Shown here: positions 54,489 to 63,013 of the stretch, piece by piece | Layout of the letters: each line of letters starts with the position of its first letter | Position numbering within the stretch: position 1 is the first letter of the stretch | Source of the DNA: Pseudofulvimonas gallinarii | Lineage (GTDB): Bacteria > Pseudomonadota > Gammaproteobacteria > Xanthomonadales > UBA2363 | Assembly: GCF_004343305.1 (NCBI RefSeq) | Contig: NZ_SMAF01000003.1 | Coordinates: 124,001 to 188,000 of the forward strand | Reading direction: 5' to 3' | DNA: 64,000 nt | Program-made: the position numbers and the translations under genes | Notes under the pieces: generated by a model | The model's input: the letters and a program-made list of their open reading frames with translations, nothing else | The model's database searches: none | Told to the model about the DNA's origin: nothing

Positions 54489-55271
54489 ATGACAACGCCA
54501 AAAAAGCGCTTGGTAGGCGAGCTGGTCAGGCGCGAACTGCGCCAGCGCTATCTCGGCAGCCTGTCCGGCGGCGCCTGGGCGCTGCTGCAACCGTTGGCGC
54601 AACTGGCGATCTACGGCTACGTGTTCGGGCGAATCTTCTCCGCCCGTCTGCCGCAGCAGGAATTCGGTGAGCTGGCGTTTCTGGCGTTCCTGGCGATTGG
54701 CCTGTGGCCGTGGAATGCGTTCGCCGAGAGCCTTTCGCGCGCCTGCACCACCATCACCGACAACGCCGGCTTGCTGGGCAAGGTTGCCATCCCGCGTTTC
54801 CTGCTGGTGCTGGCGCCTGTCGCGGCCGCATTCATGTTGCAGGTGGCCGGTTTTGCGGCCGTACTGCTGGTCCTGTACCTGGGCGGTTGGTTCGAACCAC
54901 GCTGGCAGGCGCTGCTGACGCTGCCGTTGTTCGTGTTGCTGGCGCTGTTTACGCTGGGGTTGGCCTGGCTGTTCTCGGCGCTGACCGTGTTCGTGCGCGA
55001 TATCGCCCATGGCCTGCCGCAGGCCCTGCTGCTGATGTTCTTCCTGACGCCGGTGCTGTATCCGCGTAGCCTGGTGCCGGAAACGCTGCTGCCGCTGGCC
55101 GACGCCAATCCGCTGGCGCTCTTCGTTGGTCTGTTCCGGCAATCGGTGCTGGGCGTGGGTAGTTACGGACCCGGCGACTGGCTGCTCGCGGTGGTGCTGA
55201 CACTCGCCTCGCTGGCCGCGGGCTACTTGGTGTTCCAGCGCCTGGCGCCACATTTCGAGGATTTCCAGTGA
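54489..55271 (+). CDS. wzm: O-polysaccharide ABC exporter permease (Wzm-like)
   Basis: This 260-residue ABC-2 type permease starts at ATG 54489 (MTTPKKRLVGELVRRELRQRY). Six hydrophobic segments and the cytoplasmic N-terminal LVRRELRQRYLGSLSG element are typical of Wzm/TagG. DIAHGLPQALLLMFFLTPVLYP is the conserved near-C-terminal region. It would export lipid-linked O-antigen across the inner membrane. Its stop overlaps the wzt start (GTGA). Confidence 0.88.
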   Translation: MTTPKKRLVGELVRRELRQRYLGSLSGGAWALLQPLAQLAIYGYVFGRIFSARLPQQEFGELAFLAFLAIGLWPWNAFAESLSRACTTITDNAGLLGKVAIPRFLLVLAPVAAAFMLQVAGFAAVLLVLYLGGWFEPRWQALLTLPLFVLLALFTLGLAWLFSALTVFVRDIAHGLPQALLLMFFLTPVLYPRSLVPETLLPLADANPLALFVGLFRQSVLGVGSYGPGDWLLAVVLTLASLAAGYLVFQRLAPHFEDFQ

Positions 55272-56446
55272 GTACGGTGCTGGTCAGCGCCCAGGGTATC
55301 GGCAAACACTACCCGCTGGTCAGCCGTCGCGATGCCCGCATGCGCGCACTGGGACGCCTGCTGTTCACCCGTCGTGCGCCCGATGGTGTCGATGTGCTCA
55401 AGCCGCTGGACCTGGAAATCCGTCGCGGCGAGTCCTTCGGCATCGTCGGCGAGAACGGCGCCGGCAAGTCGACATTGCTCAAGCTGGTCACCGGCGTGCT
55501 CACGCCCAGCGTCGGCTCGATCCAGGTGAATGGCAGCATCGGCGCGCTGCTGGAGCTGGGTGCCGGCTTCCACCCGGAGTTCAGCGGTCGCGACAACCTG
55601 CGCATGGCGGCGGCGCTGGCCGGCCTGGATGCACGTGCCGTCGGCGACTGGTTGCCGCAGATCATCGAGTTCGCCGACATCGGCCAGTACATCGACGAGC
55701 CGATCAAGCACTACTCCAGCGGCATGGTGGTTCGCCTGGGTTTTGCCGTGGTCGCCGCGCTCAAGCCGGATCTGCTGATTACCGACGAGGTGCTGGCCGT
55801 CGGTGACGAGTCCTTCCAGAAAAAGTGCATCGCCTGGATCGAGGAATACCTCGCCGGTGGCGGCACCTTGATGCTGGTCTCGCACGGCATGTACCACGTG
55901 CAGAAGCTGTGCCGGCAGGCGCTGTGGCTGCGGCAGGGCGAAGTTGCGGCGCGCGGCGACGTCTTCGAGGTGACTCAGGCCTACCTGGCCTACCATGAGC
56001 GGCGGCAGCGCCAGCAGGACGACAGCACGGCGGCGCAAAGCGACAGTCCCTACCGCATCGTCCACTACAGCATTGACGGCGCCGAAGACTGCCAGCACAT
56101 CGTGCTCGACGAACGGCGGCACATCGACATCGACGTCGAGATGGAAGCGCGCGACAACAAGGCGCCGGTGCTGCTGTTCGGCATCGCCCACGGCAACGGC
56201 CTGCCGATCTACGGCGTCAGCAGCGACATGGACCAGGTGCGGCCGCTGGCGCTGTCGGCGCACCGCTACCGGTTCCGCTTCGAACTGGATCTGGGCGCCT
56301 TGCTGCCGGGTGAATACCTGCTCAAGCTGCATCCCATGGACAGCCAGGGCCTGCGTCTGTTCGCCACGCACGAAGTGGCGGTGGTGATTCGCGGTGAAAC
56401 CCGCGAGATGGGCGCGGTCAGGTTGCCGCACCAGTGGCGTGAGTGA
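55268..56446 (+). CDS. wzt: O-polysaccharide ABC exporter ATPase (Wzt) with carbohydrate-binding tail
   Basis: This 392-residue protein begins with GTG 55268 overlapping the wzm stop. The ATPase (about 1-240) has Walker A GENGAGKST. The family-specific signature region reads HYSSGMVVRLGFAV, and Walker B LLITDEVLAVGDESF is followed by the His switch (LVSHGMYHV). Residues about 255-392 form a Wzt_C-type beta-sandwich. In known Wzt proteins this domain recognises the capped end of the O-antigen chain, so a terminating modification is expected; the methyltransferase at 57301 could supply it. Confidence 0.92.
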   Translation: MSTVLVSAQGIGKHYPLVSRRDARMRALGRLLFTRRAPDGVDVLKPLDLEIRRGESFGIVGENGAGKSTLLKLVTGVLTPSVGSIQVNGSIGALLELGAGFHPEFSGRDNLRMAAALAGLDARAVGDWLPQIIEFADIGQYIDEPIKHYSSGMVVRLGFAVVAALKPDLLITDEVLAVGDESFQKKCIAWIEEYLAGGGTLMLVSHGMYHVQKLCRQALWLRQGEVAARGDVFEVTQAYLAYHERRQRQQDDSTAAQSDSPYRIVHYSIDGAEDCQHIVLDERRHIDIDVEMEARDNKAPVLLFGIAHGNGLPIYGVSSDMDQVRPLALSAHRYRFRFELDLGALLPGEYLLKLHPMDSQGLRLFATHEVAVVIRGETREMGAVRLPHQWRE

Positions 56447-56462
56447 GGGCGACCACAGCGCC

Positions 56463-57293
56463 ATGCAGCGATCCTTCGTCGATGTCATAGTGCCGGTCTA
56501 CAACGCGCCGGCGATGCTGGCCAATTGCCTGGATGCGCTGGTCGACCGCCTGCCGCTGTACGCCCGTCTGCATCTGATCGACGATGCTTCGCCCGATCCG
56601 GCAGTGCAGCAGTTGCTGTCCACACACGTGCTCGCCTCACGCCGCGCGGTCACGCTGCGGCGGAACGCGGAGAACCTCGGTTTCGTGGCGACCGTCAACG
56701 CCGCCATGGCCGCCTGCGATGGCGATGTGGTTCTGCTCAATACCGACACCGTGGTGACGCACGGCTGGCTGGACCGCATCGTCACCTGTGCCGGCAGCGA
56801 TCCGCGTATCGCCAGCATCACCCCGTTCTCCAACAACGCCGAGATCTGTTCGCTGCCCGACTTCTGTCGCGCCAATCCGGTGCCGGCCGATCCCGAAGCC
56901 CTGGCGCGTGCGGCGCTCGCCGCCGGGCCGCCGACCTATCCGGAATTGCCGACCGCTGTCGGCTTCTGCATGTTCCTGCGCCGCGCCGCCCTGGACGCGA
57001 TCGGCCTGTTCGACGCGCAGACCTTCGGCCGCGGTTATGGCGAGGAGAACGACTGGTGCCTGCGTGCCAGCGCGCATGGCTGGCGGCATGTGCTCTGCGA
57101 CGATGCCTATGTCGTGCATGTGGGCGGCGCGTCGTTTGCCGGCACCGGCCACCGTCCCGGTGGCGAACAGCTGGCCCGGCTGCTGGCGCGCTATCCGCAT
57201 TACAATGACCTGATTGCCACCTTCATCGACGCCGACCCGCTGGCCGGGCGTCGTCGCGCCGTCCTGGCGCAGCTGCACCCGCCGCCTAGCTGA
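56463..57293 (+). CDS. Family 2 glycosyltransferase
   Basis: This 276-residue GT-A enzyme starts at ATG 56463 (MQRSFVDVIVPVYNAPAML); GTG 56439 is an alternative. It has the nucleotide-sugar-binding DDASPDPAVQQLL, the NLGFVATVN loop and the metal-binding region VVLLNTDTVV. An acceptor-side motif (GRGYGEENDWCLRA) carries the likely catalytic acid. It has no membrane helix. The sugar is unknown. It follows wzt by 16 bp and belongs to the O-antigen cluster. Confidence 0.87.
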   Translation: MQRSFVDVIVPVYNAPAMLANCLDALVDRLPLYARLHLIDDASPDPAVQQLLSTHVLASRRAVTLRRNAENLGFVATVNAAMAACDGDVVLLNTDTVVTHGWLDRIVTCAGSDPRIASITPFSNNAEICSLPDFCRANPVPADPEALARAALAAGPPTYPELPTAVGFCMFLRRAALDAIGLFDAQTFGRGYGEENDWCLRASAHGWRHVLCDDAYVVHVGGASFAGTGHRPGGEQLARLLARYPHYNDLIATFIDADPLAGRRRAVLAQLHPPPS

Positions 57294-57300
57294 GCTGCCA

Positions 57301-58167
57301 ATGAGCGACCCTTCCGCCATCGCCGGGCAACCGGTCCTGCCCTTTACCGGCGAACGCTTCACCCCTGAATGCGTGCGCGAGATCTGGTACGAGCACTGGC
57401 ACCGCTATGCCTTTGCGCGCACGCTGTGCAGCGGCAAGCGCGTGCTCGATGCCGCCTGCGGCGAAGGCTACGGCAGCGCCATGCTCGCGCCGCTGGCATC
57501 GCAGGTCATCGGCGTCGATGTCGACGCGGCCACCATCGCCCACGCGCAAGCGAAGTACCGTGACCTGGCGAACCTGCGCTTCCGGCACGGCAGCGTCAGT
57601 GCCCTGGATCTGGATGACGCTTCGGTCGATGTCATCGTTTCCTTCGAGACCATCGAACACCTGGCCGAACAGGAGGCGATGCTGGCGGAGTTCCGCCGCG
57701 TGCTCGCCGCCGATGGCCTGCTGGTGATCTCCTCGCCGGACCGAGAGACCTACAACGCCGATGGCGCCGCGCCCAACCCGTACCACGTCCGCGAGCTGAG
57801 CCGCGGCGAGTTCGAGACGCTGTTGCGCAGCCGTTTCCCGGCGCTGGCGCTGTATGGCCAGAAACTGGCCTTCCACTCCACGCTCTGGCGGCTGCCGCAC
57901 GGCGATGGTTCGGCGCAGACCCTGCTGCTGGCCGAGGACGGGGCGCTGGCGACGGCGCATGAGGCGCCGGTGTATTATGTCGCCGTCTGCGCCCGCGACG
58001 GCGCACTGCTTCCCGCTCTTCCCGGCTTGTCTGTGTTTTCCGACCGCCAGGCTTCGGTCTACGGTCACTACCACAGCGAAATCCGCCGGATGATCCACGC
58101 CGACCACCGCATCATCGAACTTGAACGCGAAGTGGCGGCGCTACGTGCGGCACTCGACCGCAGCTGA
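57301..58167 (+). CDS. SAM-dependent methyltransferase of the O-antigen cluster
   Basis: This 288-residue protein has a class I methyltransferase fold. Motif I is VLDAACGEGYGSAML, the acidic end of strand 2 is VIGVDVDAATI, and strand 4 and beyond is VIVSFETIEHLAEQEAML. The N-terminal part (LPFTGERFTPECV) and a C-terminal coiled coil (ELEREVAALRAALDRS) frame it. WbdD and WsaE-type enzymes, which cap O-antigen chains for Wzt, have a related methyltransferase joined to a coiled coil; here there is no kinase part. A chain-terminating role is thus an inference from context. Confidence 0.8.
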   Translation: MSDPSAIAGQPVLPFTGERFTPECVREIWYEHWHRYAFARTLCSGKRVLDAACGEGYGSAMLAPLASQVIGVDVDAATIAHAQAKYRDLANLRFRHGSVSALDLDDASVDVIVSFETIEHLAEQEAMLAEFRRVLAADGLLVISSPDRETYNADGAAPNPYHVRELSRGEFETLLRSRFPALALYGQKLAFHSTLWRLPHGDGSAQTLLLAEDGALATAHEAPVYYVAVCARDGALLPALPGLSVFSDRQASVYGHYHSEIRRMIHADHRIIELEREVAALRAALDRS

Positions 58168-58182
58168 CCGGTTCTGATCGTC

Positions 58183-60045
58183 ATGGAATTCAACATCGAC
58201 TACGGCAGCATCGCCGTTCCGCAACCACAGGCCGCCGCGCCGGCAAAACCGGCCGGTCCGATGTTCGCATCGATGGATGGAAGGGTGGCCTCGCTGTCCA
58301 ACAGCGAGTGCATCTTCCAGGCCCGCGATGGTGGCGAGCTGCACGTGATGACGCACCAGGTGCTGCAGGCGCTGGACCAGTGCCGCGAGTTCCGCACCCT
58401 GGACGAACATGTCGCCCGCGTCGCCAGCGTCATTCCCGGTCTGGCCGGGCAGGGCGAGGCGGTGCGCCGTGTCCTGGGTGGACTGATCGAGCGCGGCGTG
58501 ATGCGCTCCGACCAGCAGTTCCTCGATGGCCTGGTCGCCAGTGGCTCGCGCGCCTCGTTGCCGCTGCGGGCGCTGGTCATCCGCGCCTGTGACCGGCCGG
58601 CGCAGGTCAGGGCCCTGCTCGACAGCCTGCAGGCGCACCAGGCGCGCTTCGATCGTCGCGACAGCGTGCTGCTGGTCGACGACTCGCGCAATGCCGACAA
58701 CCAGCGCCAACACCAGCAGTTGCTGGCACAGCATGGCGCCGCCACCGGCGCGCCGGTGCGCTGGATCGGCCCGGCGCAGGCTCGTGCGGTGTCCGAACGC
58801 CTGGCCAAAGCGCGACCCGACGCCGCCGCGGTGTTGCCCGGCCTGTTGCAGCAGGACGCGACGCACTCGGGTTTCGGTGGCGGTCGTGGCTACAACCTGG
58901 CCTTGCTGCTCACCGCTGGCGGCGCCCTCAGCCTGATCGACGATGACTACCTGCTGCCATTCCATCGCGCCAGCGTCGCCCGCGACGGCATCGAGCCGAT
59001 GCCCTGGACACCGTTCTCCGCCCGCTTCCACAACAACGGAGAAGCGGCGCTGGGCAGTGGCGAGTTGCTGGTCGAAGACGGCCTGGCGATGCAGCACGAG
59101 CTGCTGGGTTCGCCGCTGGCCGCCGTGCTCGGCGACCCCTCCGGCCGCTACCGCCTGCAGCGCGAACAGTTGCGCGGCCACAGCCTGGCGCGGCTGTCGC
59201 ACCTGCGCGCCGACGCCCGCATCATCGCCACCTTCACCGGCAGCCGCGGCGCCTCGTTCACCAGCGACAGTGCCTGGCTCTACCAGTTGCCGGCCGATTC
59301 AAGGAACGACTTCTGGGCCGATCGCGACCGTTACCTGCGCAATATCGAGGCCGATGCCGTCGAGTTCGCTCCGGCACGTCTGGTTGCGCGGGAGTTCGGC
59401 CTGTTCACGCCGTTCATGCTCGACAACAGCCAGCTGCTGCCGTGCACATCGGTGCAGGGGCGCGGCGAGGACGGCCTGTTCGGCGTGGTCGGCAACTACA
59501 TGCATCCAGCCTCGCTGAGCCTGCATCTGCCGATCACCATCGGTCATCGCCAGGAGGCCGCGCGCGGCCGTTTCGAGCGCGCCACGCAGGCCTTGACGCC
59601 CGGGTTCAACCGCTTCCTGCGCGACTGGGTGCGCAACCAGGCGGTGCCGGCACGTGCCGGCGATCCGGCGGCGCGGCTGGAGTTGCTAGCGGCGCAGATG
59701 GAAGACCTTGCGCGCGCCAGTGTCGCCCACCGCGTCGAGGTTCTCGACGAATACCTGCGCTACGTACGTGCCGACCTGATCGAACAGCTGCAACAGCAGT
59801 TGCTCGCCGAGCCGAAGGCGCCGGTGTACTGGGCGGCCGACGTGCGCCGCATCGTCGAAGCCAACGGCCGAGCGCTGCTTGCCGGCGGTGCGCCGCGCCT
59901 GGACGAATGGCCGCAGGACATCGATGCCGCCGGCTGCGCACAACGCCTGGCCGAACGCTGCCAGGCACTCGCCGATGCCTACCGGCACTGGCCGGCGCTA
60001 TGGCAGACGGCTGCGGAGATGGGTGACACGCTGCTCCCGGCCTGA
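58183..60045 (+). CDS. Large putative glycosyltransferase with PqqD-like N-terminal domain
   Basis: This 620-residue protein has a winged-helix-like N-terminal domain (about 25-115), with THQVLQALDQCREFRTLDEH and AVRRVLGGLIERGVMRSDQQ as markers. This resembles PqqD/RRE peptide-binding folds. A GT-A-like domain follows (RALVIRACDRPAQVRALLDS; VLLVDDSRNADN; RGYNLALLLTAG; SLIDDDYLLPF, a probable metal-binding DDD). The last 250 residues are helical. It has no signal peptide. It lies between the methyltransferase and a GT2 gene. The sugar and acceptor are unknown. Confidence 0.7.
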   Translation: MEFNIDYGSIAVPQPQAAAPAKPAGPMFASMDGRVASLSNSECIFQARDGGELHVMTHQVLQALDQCREFRTLDEHVARVASVIPGLAGQGEAVRRVLGGLIERGVMRSDQQFLDGLVASGSRASLPLRALVIRACDRPAQVRALLDSLQAHQARFDRRDSVLLVDDSRNADNQRQHQQLLAQHGAATGAPVRWIGPAQARAVSERLAKARPDAAAVLPGLLQQDATHSGFGGGRGYNLALLLTAGGALSLIDDDYLLPFHRASVARDGIEPMPWTPFSARFHNNGEAALGSGELLVEDGLAMQHELLGSPLAAVLGDPSGRYRLQREQLRGHSLARLSHLRADARIIATFTGSRGASFTSDSAWLYQLPADSRNDFWADRDRYLRNIEADAVEFAPARLVAREFGLFTPFMLDNSQLLPCTSVQGRGEDGLFGVVGNYMHPASLSLHLPITIGHRQEAARGRFERATQALTPGFNRFLRDWVRNQAVPARAGDPAARLELLAAQMEDLARASVAHRVEVLDEYLRYVRADLIEQLQQQLLAEPKAPVYWAADVRRIVEANGRALLAGGAPRLDEWPQDIDAAGCAQRLAERCQALADAYRHWPALWQTAAEMGDTLLPA

Positions 60046-60048
60046 GCC

Positions 60049-61038
60049 GTGCAGTCCGCGCGCGCCACAACCGCTGCAACGCCAGTGCCGCAGTCCGGCG
60101 CCGCCACCGATACGCGCAGCGACCATCCGCCGCTCACCACCGCTGTCGTTGTCAGCCACTGTTCGGCGGCGACCATAGAAGCCTGCCTGCGTGCAGCCTT
60201 GTCGAGCACCGCACCGGTCGAAGTCGTGGTGGTCGACAACGCCTCCGATGACGCCACGCGCCTGCTGCTGGCCGAGCAGCAACGCGCCGAGCCGTTCCTG
60301 ACAGTACAACTCAACGACGACAACCGCGGCTTCGCCAGCGCCTGCAACCAGGGCGCGGCGCTGGCCCGCGGTGATGCGTTGCTGTTCCTCAATCCCGATG
60401 CCTTCGTCGAGGCCGACACGGTGCGGCGTCTGCGCACGCTGCTGTCGGCGCACCCGGATGTCGGGCTGCTCGGCTGTTCGGTGCTTGATGAAGGCGGCCG
60501 GCCGCACGGCCCGCAGCGGCGTCGCGAGCCGACCTGGCGACGCAGCCTGATGAGCCTGTGTGGCCTGTCGCGGCTGGAAAACCGCTGGCGGGCACTGGCT
60601 GGTGTCGAGGTGCGCACGCCGCTGCCCGACACGGAACTGGTCGATGTCGACGCGGTGAACGGTGCGCTGATGCTGCTGCCACGCCCGGTGTTCGAGCAGA
60701 TCGGCGGCTTCGACGAGGCCTTCCGCCTGCACGCCGAAGATCTCGACCTGTGCCGGCGCATCCGCGATGCCGGCCTGCGCGTCGCCATGGCGCCCGCGAT
60801 CCCTGTCACCCACGTTGGCGGCGTCTCCAGCCGCCGCCGACGCTTCCAGGTCGAATGGTGGAAAACCCGCTCGCTGTGGCGTTACTTCCGCAAGCACGAT
60901 CCCGCCGCCGGCCGCCGCGGCATCGCCGCCGTCATCGCCCTCGGCCTCGCCCTGCGTCTCGCCCTGAAACTACCGCGGCAGCTCCTGCCAGGCCGTAGCC
61001 CGGGCAAGCGAAGCGCACCCGGGAAAAAAAACCGTTAA
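60049..61038 (+). CDS. Family 2 glycosyltransferase, rhamnosyltransferase-like
   Basis: This 329-residue enzyme starts with GTG 60049, four bases after the previous stop. The GT-A domain shows TAVVVSHCSAATIEACLRAA, VEVVVVDNASDD, NRGFASACNQGA, and the metal site LLFLNPDAFVE. The acceptor-site acid lies in AFRLHAEDLDLCRRIRDAG. This pattern is common in rhamnosyltransferases of O-antigen loci. The last 15 or so residues (RSPGKRSAPGKKNR) are encoded by a REP-like palindrome (60995-61023), so the C-terminus has been altered by a repeat. Confidence 0.85.
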   Translation: MQSARATTAATPVPQSGAATDTRSDHPPLTTAVVVSHCSAATIEACLRAALSSTAPVEVVVVDNASDDATRLLLAEQQRAEPFLTVQLNDDNRGFASACNQGAALARGDALLFLNPDAFVEADTVRRLRTLLSAHPDVGLLGCSVLDEGGRPHGPQRRREPTWRRSLMSLCGLSRLENRWRALAGVEVRTPLPDTELVDVDAVNGALMLLPRPVFEQIGGFDEAFRLHAEDLDLCRRIRDAGLRVAMAPAIPVTHVGGVSSRRRRFQVEWWKTRSLWRYFRKHDPAAGRRGIAAVIALGLALRLALKLPRQLLPGRSPGKRSAPGKKNR

Positions 61039-61208
61039 GCAAGCGTGGACCCGGGCGAGCGCAGCGCACCCGGGATGGATTCACGTGCCGCCGCAAACAC
61101 AAGCATCGCGGCACCTCTCCCCGGGTGCGGCCTGCGGCCTTACCCGGGCTACAAGAGCACCGTACCTTCACGGAAAAATGTAGCCCGGGTAAGCGAAGCG
61201 CACCCGGG
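60995..61208. repeat. Cluster of four REP-like palindromic repeats
   Basis: Four copies of a unit with consensus GTAGCCCGGGYAAGCGAAGC followed by GCACCCGGG are present. Direct copies lie at 60995-61023, 61045-61074 (GTGGACCCGGGCGAGCGC variant) and 61180-61208. An inverted variant lies at 61120-61152 (CCCGGGTGCGGCCTGCGGCC then TTACCCGGGCTAC). Each copy has CCCGGG arms and can form a hairpin. The first copy lies within the end of the glycosyltransferase gene. Confidence 0.85.
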
Positions 61209-61238
61209 GAAAAGAACCCGTAAAGCGGGACTCTCCCC

Positions 61239-61266
61239 GAGTCCCGAGTCCCGAGTCCCGGGTCCC
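61239..61266. repeat. 7-bp tandem repeat (GTCCCGA)
   Basis: About three copies of GTCCCGA plus a GTCCCGG variant lie between the REP cluster and the 3' end of ettA. It is non-coding, and too short and regular to be anything else that I recognise. Confidence 0.6.
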
Positions 61267-61271
61267 GGCCC

Positions 61272-62933
61272 TCAAGCCAGCTTCTTGAACCGGATCCGCC
61301 GCGGCTGCTCCGCGTCGGCACCGAGGCGACGCTTCTTGTCGGCCTCGTATTCCTGGTAGTTGCCCTGGAAGAACTCGACGTGCGAGTCGCCTTCGAAGGC
61401 GAGGATGTGCGTGGCGATGCGGTCCAGGAACCAGCGGTCATGCGAGATCACCAGCGCGCAGCCCGGGAACTCCAGCAGGGCGTCTTCCAGTGCGCGCAGC
61501 GTCTCGATGTCCAGGTCGTTCGACGGCTCGTCGAGCAGCAGCACGTTGCCGCCCTGCAGCAGCGTCTTCGCCAGGTGCAGGCGACCGCGCTCGCCACCGG
61601 ACAGCGTGCCGACCAGCTTCTGCTGGTCCTGGCCCTTGAAGTTGAAGCGGCCGATGTAGGCGCGCGACTGGATCTCCACGCCGTTGATGTTGAGGATGTC
61701 CGAGCCGCCCGACACTTCCTGCCAGACGTTGTTCTTGCCTTCCAGCGCGCCACGGCTCTGGTCCACGTAGGCCAGGTTAACCGTCGGGCCGATCTTCACT
61801 TCGCCCTTGTCCGGCTGTTCCTGGCCGGTGATCATCCGGAACAGCGTCGACTTGCCGGCGCCGTTCGGACCGATGATGCCGACGATCGCGCCCGGCGGAA
61901 TCTTGAAGCTCAGGTCGTCGATCAGCAGGCGGTCACCGAAGGCCTTGCTGACGTTGACGAACTCGATCACGTTGTCGCCCAGGCGCTCGCCGGGCGGAAT
62001 GTAGATCTCGTTGGTTTCGTTGCGACGCTGGTACTCGACCGAGTTCAGCTCCTCGAAGCGGGCCAGGCGGGCCTTGCCCTTGGACTGGCGGCCCTTGGCG
62101 GCCTGGCGCACCCACTCCAGTTCGCGGGCGATCGCCTTCTGCCGCGCCTTTTCCTGGTTCTCTTCCTGCTTCAGGCGCGCATCCTTCTGCGCCAGCCACT
62201 CGGAATAGTTGCCCTTCCAGGGAATGCCGCGGCCGCGGTCGAGCTCGAGGATCCACTCGGCGGCGTTGTCCAGGAAGTAGCGGTCATGGGTGACGGCCAC
62301 CACGGTGCCCGGGAAGCGGGTCAGGAACTGCTCCAGCCACTCCACCGATTCGGCGTCCAGGTGGTTGGTCGGTTCGTCCAGCAGCAGCATGTCCGGCTTG
62401 GACAGCAGCAGGCGACACAGCGCGACGCGGCGCTTCTCGCCGCCGGACAGGTTGCCGACCTTCGCGTCCCAGGGCGGCAGGCGCAGGGCGTCGGCGGCGA
62501 TTTCCAGCTGCTGCTCCATCATGTGCGCGTCGCCGCTGGCGAGGATGGCTTCCAGGCGGGCCTGCTCGGCGGCCAGCTTGTCGAAATCGGCGTCCGGCTC
62601 GGCATAGGCGGCATAGACCTGGTCCAGCGCGGCCTGCGCGTTGAGGATTTCGCCCAGGCCTTCCTCGACGGCTTCACGCACGGTCTTTTCCGGGTCCAGC
62701 TGCGGTTCCTGTTCGAGGTAGCCGATCTTGATGTCCGGTTGTGGCCGCGCCTCGCCCTGGTAGTCCTTGTCGACGCCGGCCATGATCCGCAGCACGGTGG
62801 ACTTGCCGGCGCCGTTCAGGCCCAGCAGGCCGATCTTCGCGCCGGGGTAAAAGCTCAGCGAGATGTCCTTGATGATCTCGCGCCTGGGGGGAACGGTCTT
62901 GCTCACCCCGATCATGGTGTAGATGTATTGCAT
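61272..62933 (-). CDS. ettA: Energy-dependent translational throttle protein EttA (ABC-F)
   Basis: This 553-residue ABC-F protein binds the ribosomal E site and gates the first steps of elongation according to ATP/ADP. It starts at ATG 62933 ([20 protein letters not shown]). Two ATPase domains are complete: Walker [10 protein letters not shown] and GPNGAGKST, signature [10 protein letters not shown] and [10 protein letters not shown], and Walker [12 protein letters not shown] and [11 protein letters not shown]. The linker (about 240-320) is the P-site tRNA-interaction motif. The tail ends RRIRFKKLA. The length and the MQYIY start fit EttA well. It lies alone on the minus strand, 80 bp from the upstream gene. 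Confidence 0.95.
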   Translation of the reverse strand: MQYIYTMIGVSKTVPPRREIIKDISLSFYPGAKIGLLGLNGAGKSTVLRIMAGVDKDYQGEARPQPDIKIGYLEQEPQLDPEKTVREAVEEGLGEILNAQAALDQVYAAYAEPDADFDKLAAEQARLEAILASGDAHMMEQQLEIAADALRLPPWDAKVGNLSGGEKRRVALCRLLLSKPDMLLLDEPTNHLDAESVEWLEQFLTRFPGTVVAVTHDRYFLDNAAEWILELDRGRGIPWKGNYSEWLAQKDARLKQEENQEKARQKAIARELEWVRQAAKGRQSKGKARLARFEELNSVEYQRRNETNEIYIPPGERLGDNVIEFVNVSKAFGDRLLIDDLSFKIPPGAIVGIIGPNGAGKSTLFRMITGQEQPDKGEVKIGPTVNLAYVDQSRGALEGKNNVWQEVSGGSDILNINGVEIQSRAYIGRFNFKGQDQQKLVGTLSGGERGRLHLAKTLLQGGNVLLLDEPSNDLDIETLRALEDALLEFPGCALVISHDRWFLDRIATHILAFEGDSHVEFFQGNYQEYEADKKRRLGADAEQPRRIRFKKLA

Positions 62934-63013
62934 GGTGGCTCTCGGACAGGCGGAGGCGGCGCCAGGCGGGCGCCAGTCGAAACACGAAGGCCGCGTATTA
63001 TTGCAGGGAACGG

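Noticed and set aside
61239-61266. Short tandem repeat considered as a CRISPR remnant
   Set aside because: The units are 7 bp with no spacers and no cas genes nearby.
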